A stretch of DNA of 12,981 bases from Nocardioidaceae bacterium (GCA_025966335.1 JAICRS010000065.1:1-12981); one strand, 5' to 3'; positions 6,052 through 12,678 are shown, counted from the first letter of the stretch. Numbers and translations are program-made. Notes: generated by a model not told the origin, from the sequence alone.

Positions 6052-6842
6052 CGGACTGGGCCGGAGGGGCGTTCGGCGAACGGGCCCGGTGCGTGCTGGC
6101 GCCGAACCCGAACATCATGACCCTGGACGGCACGAACACCTGGGTGCTGCGCGAGCCGGGCGCCCGGCGCAGCATCGTGGTCGATCCCGGCCCGGAGATC
6201 ACGTCGCACCTGGACACCGTCGCGGACACAGCCGGCGAGGTGTCCGTCGTACTCCTCACCCACGGTCACGCAGACCACTCCGAGGCGGCGCGCTCGTTCG
6301 CCGAACGGATGGGCTGCGGCGTACGCGCGCTCGATCCCCAGCACAGACTGGGTTCTGAGGGTCTGCGGGACGGTGATGTGGTGGCCGTCGACGGGCTCGA
6401 GGTGCACGTCGTAGGGACACCGGGACACACGTCGGACTCGTTGTCGTTCCTGCTTCCCGCCGAGCGGGCGGTGCTCACCGGCGACACGGTGCTCGGCCGG
6501 GGTACGACGGTGGTGGCGCACCCGGACGGCGAGCTCGGGGCCTACCTCGACTCGCTGCACCGACTGCACGCGCTCGCCGAGGCGCAGGAGGTGACCGCGG
6601 TGTGGCCGGGGCACGGGCCGGTCATCGACGACGCGCTGGGAGTTCTGGACTACTACCTGGCGCACCGGCAGGAGCGGCTCGAGCAGGTCCGCGAGGCGCT
6701 GCGCGAGATGGGTGGCGCCGGCGATGACCTGCCACGACGGGTGGTCGAGAAGGTGTACGCCGACGTCGACCCGGTGCTGTGGGGAGCCGCGGAGCTGTCC
6801 GTTCGGGCCCAGCTCGCCTACCTCGCCTCCCCTCCCCGTTGA
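6048..6842 (+). CDS. metallo-beta-lactamase-fold hydrolase (LACTB2-like)
   Basis: This 264-aa member of the MBL superfamily has an intact two-metal site: HGHADH at 72-77 (His72, His74, Asp76, His77), His127 in GTPGHTSDS, Asp146 in TGDTVLG and His189 in PGHGP. The N-terminal NPNIMTLDGTNTW region and the overall layout resemble the LACTB2/Rv3677c group, whose human member is an endoribonuclease. The substrate here is not known. The ATG overlaps the preceding Nudix stop. The gene ends at TGA 6840-6842, which lies inside the first repeat unit of a palindromic element, so the last codons abut or derive from that element. Confidence 0.9.
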   Translation: MTDWAGGAFGERARCVLAPNPNIMTLDGTNTWVLREPGARRSIVVDPGPEITSHLDTVADTAGEVSVVLLTHGHADHSEAARSFAERMGCGVRALDPQHRLGSEGLRDGDVVAVDGLEVHVVGTPGHTSDSLSFLLPAERAVLTGDTVLGRGTTVVAHPDGELGAYLDSLHRLHALAEAQEVTAVWPGHGPVIDDALGVLDYYLAHRQERLEQVREALREMGGAGDDLPRRVVEKVYADVDPVLWGAAELSVRAQLAYLASPPR

Positions 6843-7014
6843 GACGCGCCCTTTTCGCGCTCGAGACGTGCAGTTCTCACCGTTGAAGCGTGGAATGTTC
6901 ACACGAGACGCGGTTGACTTCCACGCGGCGGCTCGGGGGCAGCAGGGACGCAAATTCGTCACGTCTGAAGCGCGAAAAGAGCGTGTCTCAACGGCGAAAA
7001 AGGCGCGTCTCAAC
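6838..7014. repeat. MITE-like palindromic element in the convergent MBL-crp gap
   Basis: This 177-bp non-coding stretch has nested inverted repeats. GTTGAGACGCGCCCTTTTC at 6838-6856 begins a 33-bp unit (6838-6870) that matches the reverse complement of 6960-6992 at 29 of 33 positions. Its first 21 bp also match the reverse complement of 6994-7014 at 20 of 21, so the right side carries two tandem copies of the end. Inside, GCGTGGAA (6888-6895) pairs with TTCCACGC (6919-6926). The motif GAGACG or its complement recurs through the element. No reading frame here looks real. It could be a miniature mobile element, a bidirectional terminator, or both. Confidence 0.8.
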
Positions 7015-7015
7015 A

Positions 7016-7058
7016 GGGGGGAGGGGGGAGCAGGGGGAGGGACTGGGGAGGCTGGGGG
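7016..7058 (+). other. G-run tract: G-quadruplex motif (+) / C-rich Rho-site candidate (-)
   Basis: Six G-runs of 6, 6, 5, 3, 4 and 5 bases are separated by 1-5 nt. This satisfies the G3+N1-7 quadruplex pattern on the plus strand, downstream of the MBL gene. On the minus strand the same bases form a C-rich, G-poor stretch directly after the crp stop codon, the composition expected of a Rho-utilisation site. Either property could help end the two convergent transcripts. Confidence 0.55.
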
Positions 7059-7736
7059 TCAGCGGGCGCGGCGGCTCATCCGCTCGACGTCCATGATCAC
7101 GACCGAGCGCGGCTCGAGGCGCAGCCAGCCGCGGGAGGCGAAGTCGGCCAGCGCCTTGTTCACGGTCTCCCGTGAGGCGCCGACCAGCTGGGCGAGCTCC
7201 TCCTGGGTGAGGTCGTGGTGCACGTGCACGCCGTCGTCGGCGGTGCGGCCGAACCGGTCGGCGAGGTCGAGCAGCGCCTTGGCGACCCGGCCCGGGACGT
7301 CGGAGAACACGAGGTCGGCGACCACGTCGTTGGCCTTGCGCAGGCGGGCGGCGAGCTGCGAGAGCAGGCCGCGGGCGACGCCGGGACGACCGTCGAGCCA
7401 GCGCAGCAGATCCTCGTGGGACAGCGAGGAGAAGGTGGTGTCGGTGACCGCGGTGACGGTCGCCGACCGGGGGCCCGGGTCGAACAGCGACAGCTCGCCG
7501 AACATCTGGCCGGGGCCGAGGATCGCGAGCAGGTTCTCGCGCCCGTCGGAGGAGGTCCGGCCGAGCTTCACCTTGCCGTCGGTCACGACGTAGAGCTTGT
7601 CGCCCTCGTCGCCCTCGTGGAACAGCACGTCCCCGCGCCGCAGTCGGGTCTCGGCCATCGACGCCCGCAACGCCGTCGCGGCCTCGTCGTCGAGCGCGCT
7701 GAAGAGCGGTGCCTGACGCAGCACGTCGTTATCCAC
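7059..7736 (-). CDS. crp: Crp/Fnr-family cAMP-receptor regulator (Rv3676-like)
   Basis: This 225-aa protein is a global transcription regulator with an N-terminal cyclic-nucleotide-binding domain and a C-terminal helix-turn-helix. The cAMP pocket motif FGELSLFDPGPRSATVTA is at 79-96, with Glu81 and Arg90 in the ligand-binding positions. DVPGRVAKALLDLADRFG marks the dimer/hinge helix region. LTQEELAQLVGASRETVNKA (176-195) is the DNA-binding motif and is close to M. tuberculosis Crp (Rv3676, from memory). The GTG at 7736 was chosen because AGGAGGAG (7748-7741) ends a few bases before it and homology begins there. The only longer start would be a TTG at 7754. It diverges from nth, as in other actinobacteria, and a Crp-like site lies in the shared gap, suggesting autoregulation. 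Confidence 0.95.
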   Translation of the reverse strand: MDNDVLRQAPLFSALDDEAATALRASMAETRLRRGDVLFHEGDEGDKLYVVTDGKVKLGRTSSDGRENLLAILGPGQMFGELSLFDPGPRSATVTAVTDTTFSSLSHEDLLRWLDGRPGVARGLLSQLAARLRKANDVVADLVFSDVPGRVAKALLDLADRFGRTADDGVHVHHDLTQEELAQLVGASRETVNKALADFASRGWLRLEPRSVVIMDVERMSRRAR

Positions 7737-7775
7737 GTGTCTCCTCCTGGTCAACGCCGCGGCGACCTGCCCGGC

Positions 7776-7791
7776 GGTGGTTCATGTCACA
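7776..7791. promoter_or_regulatory. Crp-like operator between crp and nth
   Basis: The 16 bp contain GTG at 7777-7779 and CACA at 7788-7791 separated by 8 nt, fitting the GTG-N8-CAC core of the Crp consensus. Eight of the ten defined consensus positions match. The centre lies about 40-45 bp upstream of the crp ribosome site and about 62 bp upstream of the predicted leaderless nth start. A second GTCACA occurs at 7817-7822, 31 bp away, but without the GTG half. Confidence 0.5.
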
Positions 7792-7833
7792 GTCTGACGT
7801 ATCACCGCCCGTTTTCGTCACAGGGGGCGCCCG

Positions 7834-7839
7834 TAGGCT
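7834..7839 (+). promoter_or_regulatory. -10 box TAGGCT of a leaderless nth promoter
   Basis: TAGGCT is followed by 6 nt (GTTCCC) and the GTG start of nth, with no Shine-Dalgarno sequence. The identical hexamer with the same type of spacing occurs before the CoA Nudix gene at 9180, which supports it as a real promoter element. Confidence 0.55.
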
Positions 7840-7845
7840 GTTCCC

Positions 7846-8538
7846 GTGCCTGATACCTCCCTGGTCCGACGCGCCCGGAAGATCGACCGGGTCCTCGCCG
7901 AGACGTACCCCGAGGCGAAGTGCGAGCTCGACTTCGACAGCCCCTTCGAGCTGCTGGTCGTGACCGTGCTGTCCGCGCAGACCACCGACAAACGGGTGAA
8001 CGCGGTCCGCCCGAAGCTGTTCGCGGCCTACCCGGATGCGGAGGCGATGGCCGCCGCGGAGCGTGAGCACCTCGAGCTGCTGATCCAGCCGACCGGCTTC
8101 TTCCGCGCCAAGACCGAGTCCCTGCTGAAGCTGTCGCAGGCCCTGGTGGAGAAGTACGACGGGCAGGTCCCCCCGTCCCTCGAGGAGCTGGTCACCCTGC
8201 CCGGGGTCGGCCGGAAGACCGCGAACGTCGTGCTGGGCAACGCGTTCGGCATTCCCGGGATCACCGTGGACACGCACTTCGGCCGGCTGGCCCGCCGGTT
8301 CGGCTGGACCGAGGAGACCGACCCGGTCAAGGCGGAGCACGCGGTCGGCGCGCTGTTCCCGAAGCGGGACTGGACGATGCTCAGCCATCACCTGATCTGG
8401 CACGGCCGGCGGGTCTGCCACGCGAAGAAGCCGGCCTGCGGTGCGTGCACGGTGGCCCGGTGGTGCCCCTCTTACGGCGAGGGGCCGACCGACCCGGAGG
8501 TCGCCGCGAAGCTGGTGCGGACCGAGGGACGGGCATGA
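7846..8538 (+). CDS. nth: endonuclease III (DNA glycosylase/AP lyase)
   Basis: This 230-aa base-excision-repair enzyme removes oxidised pyrimidines and cleaves abasic sites. The helix-hairpin-helix LPGVGRKTANVVL (118-130) holds the catalytic Lys124, and VDTHFGRLARR follows with Asp142; these correspond to Lys120 and Asp138 in E. coli. The C-terminal 4Fe-4S loop is complete: Cys191, Cys198, Cys201 and Cys207 give the canonical C-x6-C-x2-C-x5-C. The length is slightly over the E. coli 211 residues because of N- and C-terminal extensions. The GTG start is set by the leaderless -10 box and by homology from ARKIDRVLAE onward. The stop overlaps the ATG of the next gene (ATGA). Confidence 0.97.
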   Translation: MPDTSLVRRARKIDRVLAETYPEAKCELDFDSPFELLVVTVLSAQTTDKRVNAVRPKLFAAYPDAEAMAAAEREHLELLIQPTGFFRAKTESLLKLSQALVEKYDGQVPPSLEELVTLPGVGRKTANVVLGNAFGIPGITVDTHFGRLARRFGWTEETDPVKAEHAVGALFPKRDWTMLSHHLIWHGRRVCHAKKPACGACTVARWCPSYGEGPTDPEVAAKLVRTEGRA

Positions 8539-9170
8539 GGCGAGCGACGATCGCCGCGTCCGTCGTACTCCCGCTGCTCCTCGCCGGCTGCTCCGGCGCA
8601 CCCGACGACACCGGCTCGTCGGCCGCGGCGCGCAGCAACGCGGTGTTCGCGGTCGACGTCGACGTGGACACGCCGACCCTGCGGGAGCTGAAGAAGCGGG
8701 CCGAGGTCGAACCGTGCCCGGCGGGGACCACGCCCGCCGACCCGGTCGAGGACGGCCTGCCGGACCTGGTCCTGCCCTGCCTCGGCGGCGGCCCGGACGT
8801 GAACCTCGCCTCGCTGCGCGGTCCACTGGTGCTGAACCTGTGGGCGCAGTGGTGCGGCCCGTGTCGTGAGGAGCTGCCGTACTACCAGCGGCTGCACGAG
8901 GAGGCCGGCGGCGAGCTGTCGGTGATCGGTATCGACTGGCAGGACACGCAGCCCAAGGCGGCCCTCGAGCTGGTCGAGGAGAGCGGCGTGACCTACCCGC
9001 TGCTGGCCGACCCGGGCGCTGCGACCGAGGTGCCGTTCCGGGTCCGCGGCCTGCCCGGGGTGGTGCTCATCGACGCCGACGGGCAGGTCCAGCACATCGA
9101 GTACGTCGTGATCCGCTCCTACGAGCAGCTGCGCGACCTGGTGCGCGAGCACCTCGACGTCGCCCTCTGA
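8535..9170 (+). CDS. TlpA/ResA-like thioredoxin-fold lipoprotein
   Basis: This 211-aa exported thiol-disulfide oxidoreductase has an N-terminus (MRRATIAASVVLPLLLAGC) that is a lipoprotein signal with lipobox LAGC. Cleavage would leave lipidated Cys19 anchored outside the membrane. NLWAQWCGPCREELPYY (101-117) is the active site, with Cys107 and Cys110 in WCGPC. The expected strands GELSVIGID and LPGVVLIDADG follow, the second with the cis-proline loop. Two more cysteines, Cys61 and Cys82, lie between the signal and the thioredoxin domain and could form a structural disulfide. The start is fixed by the overlap with the nth stop. The corresponding gene in mycobacteria is Rv3673c. The partner protein is unknown. 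Confidence 0.92.
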   Translation: MRRATIAASVVLPLLLAGCSGAPDDTGSSAAARSNAVFAVDVDVDTPTLRELKKRAEVEPCPAGTTPADPVEDGLPDLVLPCLGGGPDVNLASLRGPLVLNLWAQWCGPCREELPYYQRLHEEAGGELSVIGIDWQDTQPKAALELVEESGVTYPLLADPGAATEVPFRVRGLPGVVLIDADGQVQHIEYVVIRSYEQLRDLVREHLDVAL

Positions 9171-9179
9171 ACCGCTCGG

Positions 9180-9185
9180 TAGGCT
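9180..9185 (+). promoter_or_regulatory. -10 box TAGGCT of a leaderless promoter for the CoA Nudix-marP pair
   Basis: TAGGCT sits 7 nt before the GTG at 9193, between the TlpA stop (9168-9170) and the Nudix gene, with no ribosome site in the 22-nt gap. The hexamer is the same as at nth. It would give the Nudix-marP pair its own promoter in addition to read-through. Confidence 0.5.
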
Positions 9186-9192
9186 CCTCTAC

Positions 9193-9942
9193 GTGTCCGA
9201 CCGCTCGCCGATTCCTCCCGCCGACCAGCCGGAGCACCCTCAGCTTCCGGACTGGCTCGAGCCGATCCGGCGCGGCGCGGCCGACATCACCGCCGACGAG
9301 CTGACCCGGTTCGTGCCGCCCGAGGGGGCGCAGACCCGGCGCGGCGCGGTGCTCATTCTCTTCGGGGAGGGTCCCGCCGGACCGGACCTGCTGCTGACCG
9401 AGCGGGCCCACGACATGCGCTCCCACCCGGGGCAGGTCTCCTTCCCCGGCGGCTCGATCGACCAGGCGGACGGATCGCCCCAGGCCACCGCGCTGCGGGA
9501 GGCGGAGGAGGAGACCGGCCTGGATCCGACCGGGGTCGAGGTGTTCGCGACGCTGCCCGAGCTGTGGTTGCCGCCGAGCAACTTCGCGGTCACCCCGGTG
9601 CTCGCCTGGTGGCGGACCGAGTGCCGGGTCGATGCGGTCGACCCCCGCGAGGTGCACGCGGTCTACCGGGTCCCGATCGACGAGCTGCTCGACCCGGAGC
9701 ACCGGGTCTCGGTGCGCCATCCCTCCGGGTGGAAGGGCCCGGCGTTCCTGATCGGCGACGACAAGGACCTGGTCCTGTGGGGCTTCACGGCCGGCATCAT
9801 CGCCCGGCTGTTCGACTTCGTCGGATGGACGCGCCCGTGGGACGCCGCACGGATGCGCGAGCTTCCCGGACATATGCTGGCCGTCCCCGGCGAGGTCGTC
9901 CCCCCTCCGCCGGAGCCGAACACGAACTTCCGAGAGCAGTGA
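9193..9942 (+). CDS. CoA pyrophosphatase-type Nudix hydrolase
   Basis: This 249-aa protein carries the UPF0035/CoA-diphosphatase signature: LLLTERAHDMRSHPGQVSFP (67-86, roughly) runs into the Nudix box GGSIDQADGSPQATALREAE and ends in EETGL by residue 110. The box Glu in G-x5-E is replaced by Asp, while the REAEEETG core is intact. Enzymes with this HxGQVxFPGG motif split CoA to 3',5'-ADP and phosphopantetheine. The GTG start follows a leaderless -10 box. marP begins 10 bp after the stop, an arrangement also seen in mycobacteria (Rv3672c-Rv3671c), so the two are probably co-transcribed. Confidence 0.92.
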   Translation: MSDRSPIPPADQPEHPQLPDWLEPIRRGAADITADELTRFVPPEGAQTRRGAVLILFGEGPAGPDLLLTERAHDMRSHPGQVSFPGGSIDQADGSPQATALREAEEETGLDPTGVEVFATLPELWLPPSNFAVTPVLAWWRTECRVDAVDPREVHAVYRVPIDELLDPEHRVSVRHPSGWKGPAFLIGDDKDLVLWGFTAGIIARLFDFVGWTRPWDAARMRELPGHMLAVPGEVVPPPPEPNTNFREQ

Positions 9943-9952
9943 GGACGCACCT

Positions 9953-11134
9953 GTGAACTTCCTCGACTGGCTGCTCGTCGTCGTCGCGCTCGCATACGCC
10001 GTGTCCGGCTACTGGCAGGGCTTCATCTCCGGTGCGTTCGCGACCGCGGGACTGCTGCTCGGTGGGCTGCTGGGGATCTGGCTCGCCCCGCAGCTGCTCG
10101 GCGACCTGTCCGCCTCCGCCCCGTCGTTGTGGGTCTCGCTCGGCGCGCTGTTCGTGGTGCTGATCTGCGCGTCGTTCGGGCAGGCCGTGCTGCAGTTCGC
10201 CGGCACCCGGATCCGGGCGCGGATCACCTGGCAGCCCGTGCGTGCCCTCGACGCGGTCGGCGGAGCCGTGCTGAGTACGGCGGCGGTGCTGGTTGTCGCG
10301 TGGGCGCTCGGTGTCGCGGTGAGCGGGTCGAGCCTGCCCGGGATCAGCAAGCAGGTCCGTTCCTCGATGGTGCTCGAGCAGGTCGACGACGTGATGCCGG
10401 GCCAGGCCGAGGAGGCGCTGAACGCGTTCAACGACGTGGTCGGGTCCAGCTTCTTCCCGCGCTACCTCGAGCCGTTCGCGCCGGAGCGGATCATCGAGGT
10501 CGGTCCGCCGCCGGGCCGGATCGGCCGCGATCCCGACGTGCAGGACGCGGCGGTCAGCGTGCTGAAGGTCCGGGGGCAGAACGACTGCGGCCGCGGCGTG
10601 GAAGGCACCGGCTTCCTCTACTCCCCGGACCGGATCATGACCAACGCGCACGTGGTGGCCGGCGTCGACGACCCGGGCGTCGTGGTCGGTGAGGAGGAGC
10701 TGCCCGCCGAGGTCGTCTACTACAACCCGGACCTCGACATCGCGGTGCTCGCCGTCGACGGGCTCGACCGGCCGTTCCTGCGCTTCGACAAGGGCGGTGA
10801 GGCACGCGACTCGGGTGCCGTGCTCGGCTACCCCAACGACGGGCCGTACGACGTGCAGGCCGCCCGGATCCGCGGCGAGCAGCGGCTGCGGAGCCCCGAC
10901 ATCTACGGAGACGGCACCGTGGTCCGCGAGGTGTTCTCGATCCGCGGCCTGGTCCGGCCCGGCAACTCGGGCGGTCCGCTGGTCTCCGAGGGTGGCGATG
11001 TCCTCGGGGTGATCTTCGCGGCCTCGGTCACCGACCCGGACACCGGCTACGCGCTGACCGCGGAGCAGGTCGCGGAGGGCGCAGCCCAGGGCATCACCAA
11101 CGACACCGAGGTCGGCACCGGCGCCTGCGCCTAG
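9953..11134 (+). CDS. marP: MarP-like membrane-anchored periplasmic serine protease
   Basis: This 393-aa protein has a CvpA-like N-terminal half with four likely membrane helices (about 3-20, 28-48, 58-80 and 103-125). A trypsin-like protease domain follows outside the membrane, from about residue 195. The triad is His233 in MTNAHVVAG, Asp262 in NPDLDIAVL and Ser339 in RPGNSGGPLV. Cys212 and Cys392 correspond to the disulfide pair of M. tuberculosis MarP (Rv3671c, 397 aa). That protein is needed for survival in acid and oxidative stress and processes the peptidoglycan hydrolase RipA. The GTG start has a GAGG 7-8 nt upstream. The TAG stop shares the CTAG at 11131-11134 with the stop of the convergent gene. 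Confidence 0.95.
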   Translation: MNFLDWLLVVVALAYAVSGYWQGFISGAFATAGLLLGGLLGIWLAPQLLGDLSASAPSLWVSLGALFVVLICASFGQAVLQFAGTRIRARITWQPVRALDAVGGAVLSTAAVLVVAWALGVAVSGSSLPGISKQVRSSMVLEQVDDVMPGQAEEALNAFNDVVGSSFFPRYLEPFAPERIIEVGPPPGRIGRDPDVQDAAVSVLKVRGQNDCGRGVEGTGFLYSPDRIMTNAHVVAGVDDPGVVVGEEELPAEVVYYNPDLDIAVLAVDGLDRPFLRFDKGGEARDSGAVLGYPNDGPYDVQAARIRGEQRLRSPDIYGDGTVVREVFSIRGLVRPGNSGGPLVSEGGDVLGVIFAASVTDPDTGYALTAEQVAEGAAQGITNDTEVGTGACA

Positions 11135-12201
11135 GTCCCGTGCACCTCGGCCAGCCAGCCGAGCAGCAGTGCGGTGAAGGCCGCGGGCCGTTCCTCGTGC
11201 GGGAAGTGGCCCGCGCCCGCGAGGACGTGGTGCCGGTAGGGGCCGGTCACCCGCTGCGACGTACGCCTCCCGTCGTCGGCCGGCAGCGCCGGGTCCGCGT
11301 CACCGTGCACGCTGCACACCGGCTGGAGGACCGGCCGCTCCATCAGCTGGTTGAACCGGCGCCCGTCCGAACGCAGCCGGGACCGGACCAGCCAGCGGTG
11401 GTACTCCAGCGCGCAGTGCGGCGCGGGCCAGATCCTGAGCGCGTCCTGGTAGGTCGCCACGGTCGCGTCGTCGGGGAACGGCGAGCCCGGGGCGCTCCAC
11501 TGCCGCAGGTGCGTGCGCAGGAACCCGGTGCTGGGGTCGGCCAGCCTGCGCTCGGGCAGCATCGGGACCTGCATCGCCAGCAGGTGGCCGAGCGCGCCCG
11601 CCCGCCACGGTCGCAGCGCCTGCAGCATCGCCCGCGGGTGCGGAGCGGACACCGCGCACAGCGCCGTGACCTCCCGCGGTTGCAGGGCGGCGGCCGCCCA
11701 GCCGACGTACCCGCCCCAGCCGTGCCCGACCACGACCGCGCTCCGCTCACCGAGCGCCTTCACCACACCGGCCACGTCACGCGCCAGCGTCACCGGGTCG
11801 TAGCCGCGTGGGGTCTTGTCCGAGCCGCCGTACCCGCGCAGGTCCATCGCCACGGCACGGTAACCGGCCTCAGCGAGAGCGGGCAGCTGGTGCCGCCAGG
11901 ACCACCAGAACTCCGGGAAGCCGTGCAGGAGTACGACGAGCGGCGGACTCGGCTCGTCAGGGGCCGACTCGGCGACGTGGAACCGGGCCCCGTTGGCGGC
12001 GACGTTTCGGTGCTGCCAGGGGCCCGGGATCTCGATGCTGTTGCTGGTGTCCGTGACTAGCTTCGCTTCAGGAGCTGCTTGGTCTCCTGCGCCTGGTGGA
12101 TGGCGCGCTCGGGTGCCTTGACCTTCTTGACCTTCTTGATGCCGAGGAACGCGAGCAGGCCGGCGATCAGCAGGTAGACGCCGAACACGATCAGGTAGCA
12201 C
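11131..12201 (-). CDS. EphE-like alpha/beta hydrolase, unusual nucleophile elbow and unclear start
   Basis: This gene is syntenic with Rv3670 (ephE). Recognisable homology begins at about 12057, at TDTSNSIEIPGPWQHRNV. It continues with LHGFPEFWWSWRHQLP, the MDLRGYGGSDKTPRGYD segment, the elbow VGHGWGGYVGW, HGDADPALP and the GAGHFPHEE histidine. The elbow reads G-H-G-W-G-G: the nucleophile position, Asp in epoxide hydrolases and Ser in esterases, is Gly (codon GGC at 11719-11721). Epoxide hydrolysis by the usual mechanism is therefore doubtful. No ATG, GTG or TTG lies in frame near 12057, where the codon is GTC. The only canonical start upstream is GTG at 12201, deep inside the next gene, so the coordinates here are an upper bound. 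The stop shares CTAG with marP. Confidence 0.8.
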   Translation of the reverse strand: MLPDRVRRLPADRRPARVPRHQEGQEGQGTRARHPPGAGDQAAPEAKLVTDTSNSIEIPGPWQHRNVAANGARFHVAESAPDEPSPPLVVLLHGFPEFWWSWRHQLPALAEAGYRAVAMDLRGYGGSDKTPRGYDPVTLARDVAGVVKALGERSAVVVGHGWGGYVGWAAAALQPREVTALCAVSAPHPRAMLQALRPWRAGALGHLLAMQVPMLPERRLADPSTGFLRTHLRQWSAPGSPFPDDATVATYQDALRIWPAPHCALEYHRWLVRSRLRSDGRRFNQLMERPVLQPVCSVHGDADPALPADDGRRTSQRVTGPYRHHVLAGAGHFPHEERPAAFTALLLGWLAEVHGT

Positions 12202-12482
12202 CAGGCCAGGTGCAGACCCGTCATGCTCAGGAAGTAGGCGAAGGCGATGGAGATCATCACGATCGCGAGCAGACCGAGGAACGCCGCACCGGCGAACAGG
12301 CCGGCACCGGTGCCGCCGTTCTTGACGCTCACCTTCAGCTCGGACTTGGCGAGCGCGATCTCGTTCTGGATCAGGCTGGACATGTCCCGGCTGGCGTCCG
12401 CGACGAGCTTGCCGATGGTCGGGTCGTCAGGGCTCACCGGGGCCACGGCGTTCGGCGGGACCATCGGTGCTTTCCTCGTCAT
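12057..12482 (-). CDS. holin-X superfamily (DUF1469-like) small membrane protein
   Basis: This 141-aa protein has a soluble N-terminus (PTIGKLVADASRDMSSLIQN, 21-40) and two hydrophobic helices at about 59-87 and 92-114, followed by a lysine-rich tail (KKVKKVK). This is the layout of the 'putative actinobacterial holin-X, holin superfamily III' family (Phage_holin_3_6). Despite the name these are chromosomal membrane proteins of unknown function, and Rv3669 occupies the same place in M. tuberculosis. The ATG at 12482 was chosen because AAGGGAG lies 5 nt upstream. The frame stays open further upstream but has no homology there. The TAG stop is immediately followed by the ephE-like gene, and no phage genes are nearby. 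Confidence 0.85.
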   Translation of the reverse strand: MTRKAPMVPPNAVAPVSPDDPTIGKLVADASRDMSSLIQNEIALAKSELKVSVKNGGTGAGLFAGAAFLGLLAIVMISIAFAYFLSMTGLHLAWCYLIVFGVYLLIAGLLAFLGIKKVKKVKAPERAIHQAQETKQLLKRS

Positions 12483-12550
12483 GAGCTCTCCCTTTCGTGG
12501 CGAGTGCAGGCGCCGGTGGTGGACCTGGCCGCACAGCAGTCGTTGCCCTG

Positions 12551-12556
12551 AGACTA
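12551..12556 (-). promoter_or_regulatory. candidate -10 box TAGTCT for the holin-X / ephE-like operon
   Basis: On the minus strand TAGTCT lies about 70 nt upstream of the holin-X ATG and downstream of the acs terminator, where a promoter for this operon is expected. It fits TANNNT, but no clear -35 box is seen, so the call is weak. Confidence 0.3.
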
Positions 12557-12593
12557 GAGGACTAAACGTCGCCGGTGCCACGCCGCGTCCGGC

Positions 12594-12626
12594 AAAAAGG
12601 AGGGGCTGCCCGAAGGCAGCCCCTCC
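12594..12626 (-). terminator. Rho-independent terminator after acs (UUCG loop)
   Basis: GGAGGGGCTGCC (12599-12610) is perfectly complementary to GGCAGCCCCTCC (12615-12626). Read on the minus strand this is a 12-bp stem closed by C-TTCG-G, the extra-stable UUCG tetraloop, followed at once by five T residues (12598-12594). It lies about 50 bp beyond the acs stop codon and is oriented to end that transcript. Confidence 0.93.
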
Positions 12627-12678
12627 CCGCATCGACCAGCGGCGCGGACTGCGCCACGGTCAGGGTTACCGGAACAAC

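Noticed and set aside
6712..7593. Plus-strand frame of 293 codons running through the MBL end, the palindromic gap and antisense to crp
   Set aside because: It crosses two well-supported genes in the wrong frame or strand and a structured repeat, and has no recognisable domain.
12057..12482. Prophage remnant suggested by a 'holin' name
   Set aside because: The family name is historical, the gene is a fixed member of this chromosomal block in actinobacteria, and there are no other phage genes.
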